Source: Bacteroidetes bacterium OLB11 (GTDB lineage: Bacteria; Bacteroidota; Bacteroidia; Chitinophagales; Chitinophagaceae). Taken from it: 64,000 nucleotides of DNA. The notes below the pieces were generated by a model, which was not told the DNA's origin, did not search any database, and saw only the letters and a list, made by a program, of their open reading frames with translations. Location: the NCBI GenBank assembly GCA_001567165.1, contig LNFQ01000005.1, positions 1-64,000 on the forward strand, given 5' to 3'. Position numbers and translations under genes: made by a program. Positions 1 to 9,564 of the stretch are shown here, one piece after another; positions within the stretch are counted from its first letter, which is position 1; each line of letters starts with the position of its first letter.

Positions 1-920
1 TGTAACCAATCCTTCTTATGCCGTAAATTTGATAGCAAAAAGTTTTCCACTGAAACAAAATGATGAAGTCCTAACAACCAATCTAGAATATGGAGCTTGT
101 GAAAAGAACATGGAAGTATTATTGTGAAAAAGCACAAGCAAAATGGAAAGTCTGCCATATCAATCTCCCAATTCAATCAAAAGAAGAATTGATTGAAACC
201 TTTTTTAAGGAGGTAAATGAAAACACAAAATTGATATTCATAAGCCATATTACAAGCAGCACTGCCATCAAACTTCCCATTGAAGAAATTTGCAACAAAG
301 CAAAACAACTAGGCATCACCACTTTTATTGATGGTGCTCATGCACCTGGACATATTCCTCTCAACATCAAAAATTTACAAGCAGATATCTATACCGGTGC
401 TTGTCATAAATGGATGATGACTCCAAAAGGAGTTTCGTTTTTATACATTAAAAAAGAACTGCAACACCTCTTTGACCCCTTAGTGATTAGTTGGGGATAC
501 CAGAGCGAAACGCCCAGCCACTCTCCTTTTATCGATTATCACCAGATGCAAGGAACAAGAGATTTTTCGGCCATGTTGACTATTCCCGTAGCAATAGAAT
601 ATATGAAAAAAAATGATTGGGAAAACGTCAAAGCATCTTGTCGTTCTTTAGTTTATAAAAATGCCCCTCGCTTTTTTCAACTTTTCAATACTGCTGCTTT
701 ATGCCCAATCAATGAGGATTTTATGGGGCAAATGTGTAGTATCAAAATTCATTGCCAAAACCCTATTTTATTACAGAAAGAATTATTCAATCGTTTTCAA
801 ATAGAAATTGCATTAACAAAATTGGGTGAAAAAAATTATGTGCGATACGCTATTCAGGCTTTTAATTCACAAGAAGATTTGGATAAATTGTATGATGCAT
901 TGAGCATTTTAAAAAACTGA
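1..920 (+). CDS. Class V aminotransferase, isopenicillin-N epimerase-like (5' partial, one frameshift)
   Basis: PLP-dependent fold-type I enzyme of the cysteine desulfurase/isopenicillin-N epimerase group. The gene enters from the left edge. Bases 2-100 encode VTNPSYAVNLIA and, in the same frame, a segment ending EYGAC; the rest is read in the next frame from about base 101. The family consensus here is EYGA-(x)-RTW-x-YYC, which is restored by removing one base from the A run at 101-108. Visible residues are the DGAHAPGH motif, whose Asp contacts the PLP ring nitrogen, and the Schiff-base lysine in GACHKWMMTPKG. The C-terminal small domain is complete and ends at the TGA at 918-920. The substrate cannot be told from sequence. 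The break is probably a sequencing indel. Confidence 0.85.
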
Positions 921-971
921 AAAAAAGATCAATTAAGCAACCCGAAAAAATAAAATTGACTGTGGCACATT

Positions 972-1004
972 TTTGTTCAACTGCACCAAATCATCGTATA
1001 TTTG
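972..1004 (+). promoter_or_regulatory. Bacteroidota-type sigma-A promoter for the acyl-CoA carboxylase gene
   Basis: TTTG at 972-975, a 21-base spacer, then TATATTTG at 997-1004, matching the Bacteroidota -33 TTTG / -7 TAnnTTTG consensus. The start codon is 36 bases downstream of the -7 element, giving a short leader. There is no Shine-Dalgarno-like GGAGG before the ATG, as is usual in this phylum. Confidence 0.6.
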
Positions 1005-1040
1005 TCTATTCATTTTTGAATCAATCATCAATTAAATAAT

Positions 1041-2681
1041 ATGTCCAAAAAAATAAATTTAGAATTCAATAAAAACGAAGACGGGATGAAATTAGCATTA
1101 AGCGATATGAAAAAAAAGCTGGCAATCATTGAAAAGGGAGGTGGTGAAAAATCAATTGCAAAACAGCATGAGAAAGGGAAAATGACAGCACGAGAGCGAA
1201 TTTCATATTTAATAGACAAAAAAACTGAATTTAATGAACTCATGGCATTTGCTGGCTATGAAATGTATAAAGATCATGGAGGATGCCCAGCAGGTGGCAC
1301 TGTGGCAGGCATTGGATATGTCAAAGGTCGCCAATGTGTCATCGTTGCCAATGACCAAACTGTAAAAGCCGGTGCATGGTTTCCAATTACCGGAAAAAAA
1401 AATTTAAGACTACAAGAAATTGCATTAGAAAATAAGCTCCCAATCATCTACTTAGTTGATAGTGCCGGTGTGTATTTACCCATGCAAGATGAAATTTTCC
1501 CAGACAAAGAACATTTTGGCCGCATCTTCAGAAACAACGCCCAAATGAGCAGCAGAGGGATTACTCAAATCGCCGCTGTAATGGGAAGTTGTGTTGCAGG
1601 CGGAGCTTATTTACCCATTATGAGCGACGAAACTTTAATGGTTGAAGAGCATGGTTCTATCTTTTTAGCAGGACCTTACTTAGCAAAAGCGGCTATCGGC
1701 GAAAATGTTGACATCCAAACGCTGGGAGGTGCTGTGACGCATACTGAAATAAGTGGAATTGCCGATTATAAATTCAAAACTGAAAAAGAATGTTTGGATC
1801 AAGTCAAACGAATTATTGATAAAATTGGGCAACAAGAAAAAGCAGGTTTTGACAGAATCAAGCCAGTACCACCTCTAAAAGATCCTCAAGAAATTTATGG
1901 ATTCCTGTCAGTCGAAAACAATAAACAATATGATGTACTAGAAGTGATTGAACGCATCGTTGACAATTCAGAATTTGACCAGTTTAAAAAAGATTATGGA
2001 AAAACAATCGTTTGTGGCTATGCTCGCATAGATGGCTGGGCTGTGGGAATCGTTGCCAATCAACGAAAAATTGTAAAAAGTGGTAAAAATGAAATGCAAT
2101 TGGGTGGCGTTATTTATAATGACAGTGCTGATAAAGCCGCACGATTTATTATGAATTGTAATCAAAAGAAAATACCATTAGTTTTCCTTCAAGATGTAAC
2201 CGGATTTATGGTTGGTAGTAGAAGCGAGCACAGTGGGATTATTAAAGATGGAGCAAAATTAGTAAATGCTGTTTCCAATTCAGTCGTGCCTAAAATTACT
2301 ATTATCATTGGAAATTCTTATGGAGCTGGCAACTACGCCATGTGTGGCAAGGCTTATGACCCACGATTTATTTATTCATGGCCAAACGGAAAAATTGCAG
2401 TAATGGGAGGCGAACAAGCAGCCAAAACACTTCTTCAAATTCAAGTGGCATCACTCAAGAGTAAAGGAGAAACAATCACACCCGAAACGGAAAAAGAAAT
2501 GCTTACAAAAATAATAGATAAATACAACGCTCAAACAAGTGCCTATTATGCTGCAGCTAGATTATGGATTGATGCAATTATCGATCCTATCGAAACAAGA
2601 AAAGTAATTTCTAATGGCATTGAAGCTGCAAACCACGCACCTATCGAAAGAGAAATGAATGTTGGAGTATTTCAAGTATAA
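1041..2681 (+). CDS. Acyl-CoA carboxylase, carboxyltransferase (beta) subunit
   Basis: 546-residue biotin-dependent carboxyltransferase that moves the carboxyl group from carboxybiotin to an acyl-CoA. Both crotonase-fold halves are present. The N half (about residues 50-290) holds the SAGVYLPMQDEIFPDKEHFG stretch typical of the methylcrotonyl-CoA carboxylase branch and the oxyanion-type loop GSCVAGGAYLP. The C half (about 300-546) holds the second glycine loop, GNSYGAGNYAMCGKAYDPRF. Propionyl-CoA, acetyl-CoA or methylcrotonyl-CoA are all possible substrates; the PDKEHFGRIF block favours the MCC-like subgroup. No biotin carboxylase alpha subunit is next to it. The reading frame is intact, and an ATG start lies 36 bases after a good promoter. 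Confidence 0.9.
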   Translation: MSKKINLEFNKNEDGMKLALSDMKKKLAIIEKGGGEKSIAKQHEKGKMTARERISYLIDKKTEFNELMAFAGYEMYKDHGGCPAGGTVAGIGYVKGRQCVIVANDQTVKAGAWFPITGKKNLRLQEIALENKLPIIYLVDSAGVYLPMQDEIFPDKEHFGRIFRNNAQMSSRGITQIAAVMGSCVAGGAYLPIMSDETLMVEEHGSIFLAGPYLAKAAIGENVDIQTLGGAVTHTEISGIADYKFKTEKECLDQVKRIIDKIGQQEKAGFDRIKPVPPLKDPQEIYGFLSVENNKQYDVLEVIERIVDNSEFDQFKKDYGKTIVCGYARIDGWAVGIVANQRKIVKSGKNEMQLGGVIYNDSADKAARFIMNCNQKKIPLVFLQDVTGFMVGSRSEHSGIIKDGAKLVNAVSNSVVPKITIIIGNSYGAGNYAMCGKAYDPRFIYSWPNGKIAVMGGEQAAKTLLQIQVASLKSKGETITPETEKEMLTKIIDKYNAQTSAYYAAARLWIDAIIDPIETRKVISNGIEAANHAPIEREMNVGVFQV

Positions 2682-2698
2682 AGCATCTTTCATTTTCA

Positions 2699-3583
2699 AT
2701 GAATCATAAAACGAAAGCCCTTTGGGCTTTATTCGCAATTTCAATATTGTGGGGCACTACTTGGTTTGTTTCAAAATTGACCATTCAGTATATCCCACCA
2801 TTGCAAATGTCCGCAATCAGACAAACAACAGCCGGACTTATTTTAATTATTTATTTCTTTTTAAAAGGAGAAAAAATTCCTTCATTTTCCGATTTAAAAT
2901 TTCATTTCTTAATGGGATTTTTATTAATTAGTTGTAGTAATGGTTTGACTACTTGGGCTATAAAATATATCCCCTCATATCTTGGAGCTCTTCTTTCATC
3001 GCTGATGCCCTTTTTAATGCTTATTGAAAATTATCTTTTTACAAAACAAAAAATAAAACCTATTGCCCTTATTGGCTTGCTGATTGGATTTTTAGGCGTT
3101 GCATTATTAATGAGTTCTTTCATAGAAGACTTTTCAAATGATTATTTCTTATTTGGAATTGTGCTTTGCATCTCCGGTGTACTCACATGGACAACCGGCA
3201 CTATTCTCACCGTGCAAAACAAAAGACAATTAGACCCATATACCGGTATCGGCTGGCAAATGTTTTTTGGTGGACTGATTTTATTCGCATCCGTATATGC
3301 AACAGGGCAGCATGTACCTATCCAAACTGTCCCTCTTCAAACTTGGCTATGGATATGTTACCTTATTTTAATTGGTTCTATTTTTTGTTTTATGTGTTAC
3401 TTATATTCCCTCAAATATTTACCACTTGATTTTGTTTCAATCTATGTTTATGTCAATCCATTAATTGCACTCATTATGGGTATTTTATTTTTAAATGAAA
3501 AACTGACATGGTCTATTATTTTAGGCTCTCTCGTTATTTTGGCAGGTGTTTACACCGTAAAAAAAGTATCCATTAATAGTTAA
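2699..3583 (+). CDS. EamA-family (DMT superfamily) transporter
   Basis: 294-residue integral inner-membrane protein with about ten hydrophobic helices in two EamA repeats (roughly residues 8-140 and 150-290). The first helix carries the WGTTWFVSKL motif typical of the RhaT/EamA group, and each repeat ends with a G-rich helix (GLLIGFLGVALL and SLVILAGVYTV). Such proteins export metabolites or amino acids by drug/metabolite-type transport; the substrate is not predictable. It starts 17 bases after the carboxylase stop and may be co-transcribed, though there is no obvious functional link. Confidence 0.85.
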   Translation: MNHKTKALWALFAISILWGTTWFVSKLTIQYIPPLQMSAIRQTTAGLILIIYFFLKGEKIPSFSDLKFHFLMGFLLISCSNGLTTWAIKYIPSYLGALLSSLMPFLMLIENYLFTKQKIKPIALIGLLIGFLGVALLMSSFIEDFSNDYFLFGIVLCISGVLTWTTGTILTVQNKRQLDPYTGIGWQMFFGGLILFASVYATGQHVPIQTVPLQTWLWICYLILIGSIFCFMCYLYSLKYLPLDFVSIYVYVNPLIALIMGILFLNEKLTWSIILGSLVILAGVYTVKKVSINS

Positions 3584-3840
3584 AATTCTAACTAATGAAA
3601 TACCCCTCTTGTTTTTATTAGGGAAAATAAGTGATAGGATTGCAGGTGATAGCAAAGACCATAAATCATAAACTTTATGAATTATAAATTCTTATTCCAA
3701 AATAATAGACAGCTTAACCAATAGTACTCTATGAATAAAAATGATACTAAAAAAGAAAATAGATTTACCCCATTTCCTAACAATGTAAGCATAAATAATT
3801 TTACAATTCATCCATTATTATTTATTAATTTCGTTGTCTT

Positions 3841-4941
3841 ATGAAGCACTCCTATTTAAAAACTTTCTCCTTCACAAACATGCCTAATTTCTTCAAAAAG
3901 GGTCTATTATTTTTACTCATATTAAACACTCAAAAAAGCTATACTCAATACTACAATAGTGCTTTTGGGCTTAATGGAGCACCTCTAAAAACAACATTAC
4001 ACAATATCATCAAAAATCATAATAGTCAAGCATGGCCTCTCTGGAGCTACTTCCCTTCTACCGACAATAAAGGAAATAATCAAGTGTGGGATATTTATTC
4101 TGACAAACCAGGGGCTACTCCACCATACGTTTATGTTTTTGGTGTTAACCAATGTGGGTCTTACAATAAAGAAGGAGATTGTTTCAACCATGAGCATATA
4201 TGGCCAAGTACTTTTTTTAATGATGCAACTCCCATGAGGACAGACCTACATCATATTTTCCCAACAGATGGCTATGTCAATAATAAACGAAGTAACTACC
4301 CTTTTGGCAAGGTTTCAAATGCCACATGGATATCTGACAACAACTCTAAAATCGGCAATTCTACTACATATTTGGGTTATAGCGATAAAGTATTTGAACC
4401 GATTGATGAGTACAAAGGAGATATTGCAAGAGCTTACTTTTACATGAGTACTCGATATGAATCGGAAGATGCAGGTTGGGGAAATTGGCCAATGGCAAAT
4501 GGAGCACAGCTAACTGCTGATGCTATTTCACTGCTTTTAAGTTGGCATCACAATGACCCAGTTAGTCAAAAAGAAATTGACCGAAATGAAGCCATATATT
4601 CTATTCAAAACAATAGAAATCCTTTTATCGATTATCCAATATTTGCTGATTGTATTTGGGGACAAGGTGATTGTACTGCTCTTTCATTACAAGCCATTCA
4701 AGAGTCTCCAAATTATCCTTTCTATCCTAATCCTTGTAAAGATATTTTATATATCAATCAATCAGGAAAGTCTTATATTAAAATTCATATTTATAATTTA
4801 ATCGGTATTCAACTGATTGAACAAAGTATTTCAAACGCTGGGCAAATCGGTATTTCAACAAAACATCTACATCCGGGTATATACATTGCTGTAGCCCATA
4901 CGGCTCAAGGTATTTTTAAGTTTCAATTTAATAAAGAATAA
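3841..4941 (+). CDS. Secreted endonuclease I-family nuclease with T9SS sorting domain
   Basis: 366 residues. An N-terminal hydrophobic segment (about residues 18-35) is a signal peptide. The central domain (about 40-285) is an Endonuclease I / Vvn-type nuclease: the HEHIWPSTFF motif supplies the catalytic His and is followed by RTDLHHIFPTDGYVN, N-rich metal-binding residues and a cysteine pair. Family members cut DNA and RNA non-specifically outside the cytoplasm. The last roughly 75 residues (from YPFYPNPCKDILYI to the end) are a type A T9SS C-terminal sorting domain, so export through the GldKLMN system encoded at 8.6-13.4 kb is likely. A nutritional or biofilm DNA-degrading role is inferred. 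Confidence 0.87.
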   Translation: MKHSYLKTFSFTNMPNFFKKGLLFLLILNTQKSYTQYYNSAFGLNGAPLKTTLHNIIKNHNSQAWPLWSYFPSTDNKGNNQVWDIYSDKPGATPPYVYVFGVNQCGSYNKEGDCFNHEHIWPSTFFNDATPMRTDLHHIFPTDGYVNNKRSNYPFGKVSNATWISDNNSKIGNSTTYLGYSDKVFEPIDEYKGDIARAYFYMSTRYESEDAGWGNWPMANGAQLTADAISLLLSWHHNDPVSQKEIDRNEAIYSIQNNRNPFIDYPIFADCIWGQGDCTALSLQAIQESPNYPFYPNPCKDILYINQSGKSYIKIHIYNLIGIQLIEQSISNAGQIGISTKHLHPGIYIAVAHTAQGIFKFQFNKE

Positions 4942-4945
4942 AAAA

Positions 4946-5621
4946 ATGAGCAATTACCAAAAAATTATTGATGAACTAAAAAAAAACAAATACACAGTTG
5001 GTAGCAGTATCGAAGACAAAACCCGTTGATGATATTATGGCTTTATACCAACAAGGTCAACGTATTTTTGGTGAAAATAAAGTGCAAGAATTAATAGATA
5101 AATATGCCTTATTACCCAAAGATATTCAATGGCATTTAATTGGTCATTTACAAACAAATAAAGTGAAATATATTGTACCATTTATAGCCTGTATTCATTC
5201 GGTAGATTCGCTCAAATTGCTTTTTGAAATCAATAAAGAAGCAAAAAAAATAAATAGAGCGATTAAGGTATTGATACAAGTTCATATTGCACAAGAAGAC
5301 TCAAAGTTTGGCGTAGATGAAACAACTCTTTTTGAAATTTTGGAATACTATACTCATGAAAATACTTCTTTGCAAAATATCGAAATCGTTGGATTGATGG
5401 GCATGGCAACCCTTACAGAGGATAGGGCTCAAATCGAATCCGAATTTTTGAAATTAAAAAAATTGTTTGATTATGTTGCAGAAACATATTTGTTTCACAA
5501 AAAAAATTTCAAAGAAATTTCGATGGGAATGAGTGGCGATTATCAAATAGCTATTCGCTTTGGTAGCACAATGGTGCGGATTGGGAGTTTGCTTTTTGGA
5601 AATAGAAATTATAAATCATAA
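4946..5621 (+). CDS. YggS/PROSC-family PLP homeostasis protein (one frameshift)
   Basis: PLP-binding TIM-barrel protein that helps maintain free pyridoxal phosphate levels; no enzymatic activity is firmly established for the family. The ATG at 4946 reads MSNYQKIIDELKKNK and then goes out of frame in a run of nine A (4978-4986). The next frame resumes with LVAVSKTKP, whose lysine binds PLP. Later family landmarks are GENKVQEL, WHLIGHLQTNK, GLMGMAT and SMGMSGDYQIAI. The restored length is about 225 residues, normal for the family. The gene lies immediately 3' of the endonuclease gene. The break is most likely a homopolymer indel. Confidence 0.87.
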
Positions 5622-5654
5622 TCCATTTTTGTTATAACATTTGATTTATTTGAC

Positions 5655-6320
5655 ATGCAAAATAAAAAAATTATTCAATGGTATCATCGTGTTTTAAGCT
5701 ATTTATTTCCAATTTCTATTTTAAAAATACAAAACAATAAACACAATCTACTATCTCTTCAAATTTATTGTAATCAACTCATGTTATCAACTGGAAATGC
5801 AGTGTATTCCTATGGTACATTTTACACACCTTTTCGAGTGGCTTTCAAAAAAATCAAACATCAACTACCTAAAGTGAACACCCTTTTGATGTTAGGGACA
5901 GGATTAGGAAGTGCATTAAAAATTTTACAAGTAAAATATCACAGCTACCCTACTTCAACTCTGGTGGACTATGATGAAGATATTATTCACTTAAGCAAAA
6001 CATATATGGAGCTTAACAAAAAGCAAAATATAGAGTGGCACTTTGAAGATGCTCTCCATTATATGGAGCAAAATCAAAAGCAGTTTGACCTAATCTGTGT
6101 TGATGTTTTTAGAGAATTATACTTACCAATAGAGTATAGACAAGATTCGTTTTTTTCTCTTTGTAAAAGAGCTTTAAACCATCATTCATTCTGCATTTTC
6201 AACATGATTCTTTCAAACCATCAAGAGCAAGAATTGATAGAAGAAAAACTCCATTCTCATTTTAAAAAAGTGGAAACTATCAAAAGGAAACAAAATGTAT
6301 TTTTTATATGTAAAAACTAA
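5655..6320 (+). CDS. Spermidine synthase-like methyltransferase-fold protein
   Basis: 221 residues with a Rossmann-type class I methyltransferase core. The glycine loop LMLGTGLGSALKIL (about residue 75) is followed by the acidic VDYDEDIIHLSK and by FEDALHYM and FDLICVDVF, the order seen in polyamine synthases (SpeE-like). It is short and lacks the full N-terminal beta domain of true spermidine synthases, so it is better called a spermine/spermidine synthase-like protein of unknown substrate. Its 3' end overlaps the stop of the convergent oxyR by four bases. Confidence 0.65.
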   Translation: MQNKKIIQWYHRVLSYLFPISILKIQNNKHNLLSLQIYCNQLMLSTGNAVYSYGTFYTPFRVAFKKIKHQLPKVNTLLMLGTGLGSALKILQVKYHSYPTSTLVDYDEDIIHLSKTYMELNKKQNIEWHFEDALHYMEQNQKQFDLICVDVFRELYLPIEYRQDSFFSLCKRALNHHSFCIFNMILSNHQEQELIEEKLHSHFKKVETIKRKQNVFFICKN

Positions 6321-7258
6321 TGAATCGGCAAAATGTTTCTTTTCTTGCCTTTAAGCTTCATTTCGTCTGGAATGTTGGCTAGAAGGCTATCTGTGAATGC
6401 AATAGACAATTTATTTTTAGTGAAATATTTATTTGTCACTAAGCTAATTTCTCTAACAGGAAGAGGGTCATTAAAATGCCTAATACGGTCAAGCATAACT
6501 TTCGGAAAATGTCGAGTAGCCAACTCTGGAAGTATAGTGTATCCACTGTTTGAGTCAACCATATTGATAAGCGAGAGAATCGAACCAGAGTTATAAGAAA
6601 ATGTATTTTGAGAACCTACAAATTTTTGCTTGCCACAAAGATTAATGATTTGAAAACGCATACAATGTTCATCTCCCAACGACCAAATTTCATTTGCATT
6701 TAAATCATCTGGACTCAGTTTTTCCTTTTTTAGTATGGGATGATTTTTAGACGCATAAATCACATAAGGTTCATAGTATAATATTTGTTCTTTAATCGCT
6801 TTGTCATATAAAGGAGTACTTAAAATTCCAAAATCTATTTCACCGATTTTTAATTTTTCGATTATGGTTGAAGTATTCATTTCACTTAAAGTAATATCTA
6901 GCTTTGCAAATTTTTTCACCATCGATTTGAAGGTATGTGGCACAATACTTGGGGCTACAGTGGGTATGATTCCAACATTCAAAGAGCCGATTAATTCTTC
7001 TTTTTGAGCGTTGATTAATTCCTCAATTAAATCTCTTTCATAAAGTACCTTTTTTGCTTGGTCTAAAATTCGTTTACCCATATCAGTCGTAACAATCGGA
7101 TGATGATTTCTATCAAAAATTTTCACTCCTAATTCTTCTTCTAATTTTTGAATTTGCATACTAAGTGTGGGCTGTGTAACAAAACATTTTTCGGCTGCAG
7201 TAACAAAACTTCCATTTTGCTCTACTGCAACAATATATTCAATTTGAGTGAGAGTCAT
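6317..7258 (-). CDS. oxyR: OxyR hydrogen-peroxide sensing LysR-type regulator
   Basis: 313 residues. An N-terminal winged helix-turn-helix (residues 1-60, QIEYIVAVEQNGSFVTAA) precedes a LysR substrate-binding fold. Two cysteines nine residues apart sit in GDEHCMRFQIINLC, equivalent to the redox pair Cys199/Cys208 of E. coli OxyR, which forms the activating disulfide on peroxide exposure. This makes OxyR a firmer call than a generic LysR regulator. Known OxyR targets such as catalase or AhpC are not in the window. A Bacteroidota promoter lies just upstream (7280-7310), and the gene diverges from the thioesterase at 7339. Confidence 0.9.
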   Translation of the reverse strand: MTLTQIEYIVAVEQNGSFVTAAEKCFVTQPTLSMQIQKLEEELGVKIFDRNHHPIVTTDMGKRILDQAKKVLYERDLIEELINAQKEELIGSLNVGIIPTVAPSIVPHTFKSMVKKFAKLDITLSEMNTSTIIEKLKIGEIDFGILSTPLYDKAIKEQILYYEPYVIYASKNHPILKKEKLSPDDLNANEIWSLGDEHCMRFQIINLCGKQKFVGSQNTFSYNSGSILSLINMVDSNSGYTILPELATRHFPKVMLDRIRHFNDPLPVREISLVTNKYFTKNKLSIAFTDSLLANIPDEMKLKGKKRNILPIH

Positions 7259-7279
7259 ATTATCATTATTTACTACTTA

Positions 7280-7310
7280 TAAAGATATAAATTTTTTCTA
7301 TTTTTACAAA
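7280..7310 (-). promoter_or_regulatory. Promoter of oxyR
   Basis: On the minus strand, TTTG (complement of 7307-7310), a 19-base spacer and TATCTTTA (complement of 7280-7287) fit the TTTG/TAnnTTTG consensus except for the last base. The oxyR start codon is 22 bases downstream of the -7 element. Confidence 0.5.
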
Positions 7311-7338
7311 ATTAAGCTAAAAGAATTATCTTTAATTT

Positions 7339-7788
7339 ATGAATGAGGATACGATTAAACAACTAAAAAAACTAGAAGGAAGTTATTTTACCAATACAAA
7401 TTCTCAAGCAGGAAAATGGCTCCATTATAAATTACTAAAGGCTGAAGCAGGTGAAATAACAATTTCAGTACTAGTTCGAAATGACATGACAAACCCCAAT
7501 GGACATATTCACGGTGGCATGATTTCAATGATTTGTGATGAAATATGTGGCTTATCATTTTTTAGCTTAGGAAAAGAAACCTATTACACTACTGCAAATC
7601 TTATTGTTGACTTTTTATATGGAGCTCCAGAGGGGACTTTGCTAACTGCCAAAGGAAAAGTGTTGCGAACCGGAAAGCGAATGGCAAATGTGGAATGTTT
7701 TATCTATGACGAGCAAGAAAATATTATTGCTCATGCGACTTCCAACTTAGTGAATACTGATAAAAAAGTTTTTAATTTGACTCCATAA
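7339..7788 (+). CDS. PaaI-family hotdog thioesterase
   Basis: 149 residues with a single hotdog domain. The sequence NPNGHIHGGMISMICDEICG carries the HGG motif and the acidic residue on the central helix used for acyl-CoA thioester hydrolysis in the PaaI/YdiI (DUF4442-like) group. The physiological substrate is unknown; phenylacetyl-CoA-type or medium-chain acyl-CoAs are typical. The gene is divergent from oxyR with an 80-base intergenic region and is followed 15 bases later by the glycosyltransferase gene. Confidence 0.85.
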   Translation: MNEDTIKQLKKLEGSYFTNTNSQAGKWLHYKLLKAEAGEITISVLVRNDMTNPNGHIHGGMISMICDEICGLSFFSLGKETYYTTANLIVDFLYGAPEGTLLTAKGKVLRTGKRMANVECFIYDEQENIIAHATSNLVNTDKKVFNLTP

Positions 7789-7803
7789 TCATTTGGTTTT
7801 TAT

Positions 7804-8542
7804 ATGATCAATAATAAAAAAAATAATTGTTGTATTACCAGCCTATAATGCTGCAAAAACACTTGAACAAACATACTCTGAAATTCCATTTGATATTGTA
7901 GATGATGTCGTACTAGTGGACGATGTGAGTAATGACAATACTGTGGAAGTAGCAGAAAAATTAGGAATTAAACATATTATCAAACACGACCAAAACAAAG
8001 GATATGGTGGCAATCAAAAGTCGTGTTATAATAAAGCGATGGAGCTAAATGCGGACATTGTAGTCATGCTTCACCCCGATTATCAATATACCCCAAAGCT
8101 CATTCCTGCCATGTGTAGTATTATTGCAAACGAGCTATATCCTGTCGTTTTAGGCTCGCGTATTTTAGGAAAAGGAGCCTTAAAAGGAGGAATGCCTCTT
8201 TACAAATATATCTTCAATCGATTCTTAACTTTATCAGAAAATTTACTGATTAATCAAAAATTGAGTGAATATCATACAGGCTACCGTGCATTTTCAGTGG
8301 ATGTTTTGAAAAATATTCGATTTAATGATAATAATGATGATTTTATTTTTGACAATGAAATGCTATCTCAAATCTTCATGAAAAAATATGAAGTTGCTGA
8401 GATTACTTGTCCTACGAAATATTTTGAAGAAGCATCAAGTATCAATTTCAGTAGAAGTTTAAAATATGGATTAGGAGTGTTAAGAGTTTCTATTGTGCAC
8501 CGTTTGCATATCTGGGGAATTATAAAAGGACGATTATATTAG
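7804..8542 (+). CDS. Family 2 glycosyltransferase (dolichol-phosphate-mannose synthase-like; one frameshift)
   Basis: The ATG at 7804 reads MINNKK and then the frame shifts within a run of eight A (7815-7823). The following frame gives IIVVLPAYNAAKTLEQTY, the GT-A nucleotide-sugar-binding start, then VVLVDDVSNDNT, HDQNKGYGGNQK and MLHPDYQY, in which the HPD replaces the DxD metal motif. The later SEYHTGYRAFS is typical of polyprenyl-phosphate-sugar synthases. The restored length is about 246 residues, without the C-terminal membrane helices of long DPMS proteins. It probably makes or uses a lipid-linked sugar for the envelope. Confidence 0.83.
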
Positions 8543-8566
8543 TATTAAAACATATAATCAAAATAA

Positions 8567-8597
8567 AAAGCCACCAAAAAGGTGGCTTTCTGTTTTA
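8567..8597. terminator. Bidirectional intrinsic terminator between the glycosyltransferase and gldN
   Basis: Perfect hairpin AAAGCCACC / GGTGGCTTT with an AAAAA loop, A-rich on the left and T-rich on the right. It lies between the convergent genes ending at 8542 (+) and 8611 (-) and can serve both. Confidence 0.8.
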
Positions 8598-8610
8598 TAA
8601 AAAGGGAATA

Positions 8611-9534
8611 TTAATATACCCACATATCATGTTCTAAATTGAATATTTTTTCTTTAATTTCTTCTCCTTTATTCAAGATATCAATTCCTTTCTTACTTCT
8701 CATGATATCTTCTTGTAATGGATTATCTAAAGTAGATTTCAATACATAACTAGAGAACATTCGTTTTTCAAAAAAGTCATCCCATGTGATGCGAAATACA
8801 TCATTTTCAGGGTTATAAACTTCATATTGAACGTTAATTGGTCTTAAATCGTCTGGATAGTATAACCAGAATAAAGGTAATGAAGCTCTAAAAGAACCAT
8901 CTTCATTCTTTTTATCAAAATAAGGAGCGATTCCAATAATACGAACAACCATTCTGCCTAAATTTTTATCAAAAATCCAATCCTCTTTTAATCTAAATTT
9001 CGTAATATCATCAGGGTTAAAAGATTTGTTGATTATTACCTGAGAATAGCTACCATCTGGGTTTTCGACCTCAGTAGTATCTGGCGGAGGAACTAATTTA
9101 TTCATTACGTCTTCAAGAGTAAGTGGCACACTAAATCTATCATCAGCAAAAGCAGTAATTTTACCACTTTTAATAGCATGAATTAAAATTTCAATGTACA
9201 TCCCACCACCTGAACGTTCATCACCAGGATATCTGAAAGGAAAATTTTGTTTTTGACGAATATCAATTTCTCTCCAAACTCTTTTTTTCCATAATACATC
9301 TGCTTCACGGATAGGTTGCCATGGAACTAAATAATTGTCATGCTTTACAAGATCGATTGCACCATCCGCTCTTAAGGAACTTTTCCATTCATCAGATACA
9401 ATCCCAAGTTCTCCACTTCCAACATTAGGGTCTATATTGCTTCCGGGAGGTGGAACTCCGGGTTGAGCGAAAGCATTAGATGCTGTTAGTAGCGAGATTG
9501 TGACAAACAATTTAATATTTTTTGTAATTTTCAT
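8611..9534 (-). CDS. gldN: GldN, type IX secretion/gliding motility outer-membrane-associated protein
   Basis: 307 residues with a signal peptide ending SNAFAQ. GldN/PorN forms, with lipoprotein GldK/PorK, a large periplasmic ring tethered to the outer membrane in T9SS. Family landmarks are the early block VLWKKRVWREIDIRQKQN followed by YIEILIHAI and the later PLFWLYYPDDLRPI. It is the last gene of gldKLMN, and the 30-base gap from gldM suggests one transcript ending at the hairpin at 8567-8597. The reading frame is intact. Confidence 0.95.
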   Translation of the reverse strand: MKITKNIKLFVTISLLTASNAFAQPGVPPPGSNIDPNVGSGELGIVSDEWKSSLRADGAIDLVKHDNYLVPWQPIREADVLWKKRVWREIDIRQKQNFPFRYPGDERSGGGMYIEILIHAIKSGKITAFADDRFSVPLTLEDVMNKLVPPPDTTEVENPDGSYSQVIINKSFNPDDITKFRLKEDWIFDKNLGRMVVRIIGIAPYFDKKNEDGSFRASLPLFWLYYPDDLRPINVQYEVYNPENDVFRITWDDFFEKRMFSSYVLKSTLDNPLQEDIMRSKKGIDILNKGEEIKEKIFNLEHDMWVY

Positions 9535-9564
9535 ATATTAAAGATATAAACTTTTTTTAATATT

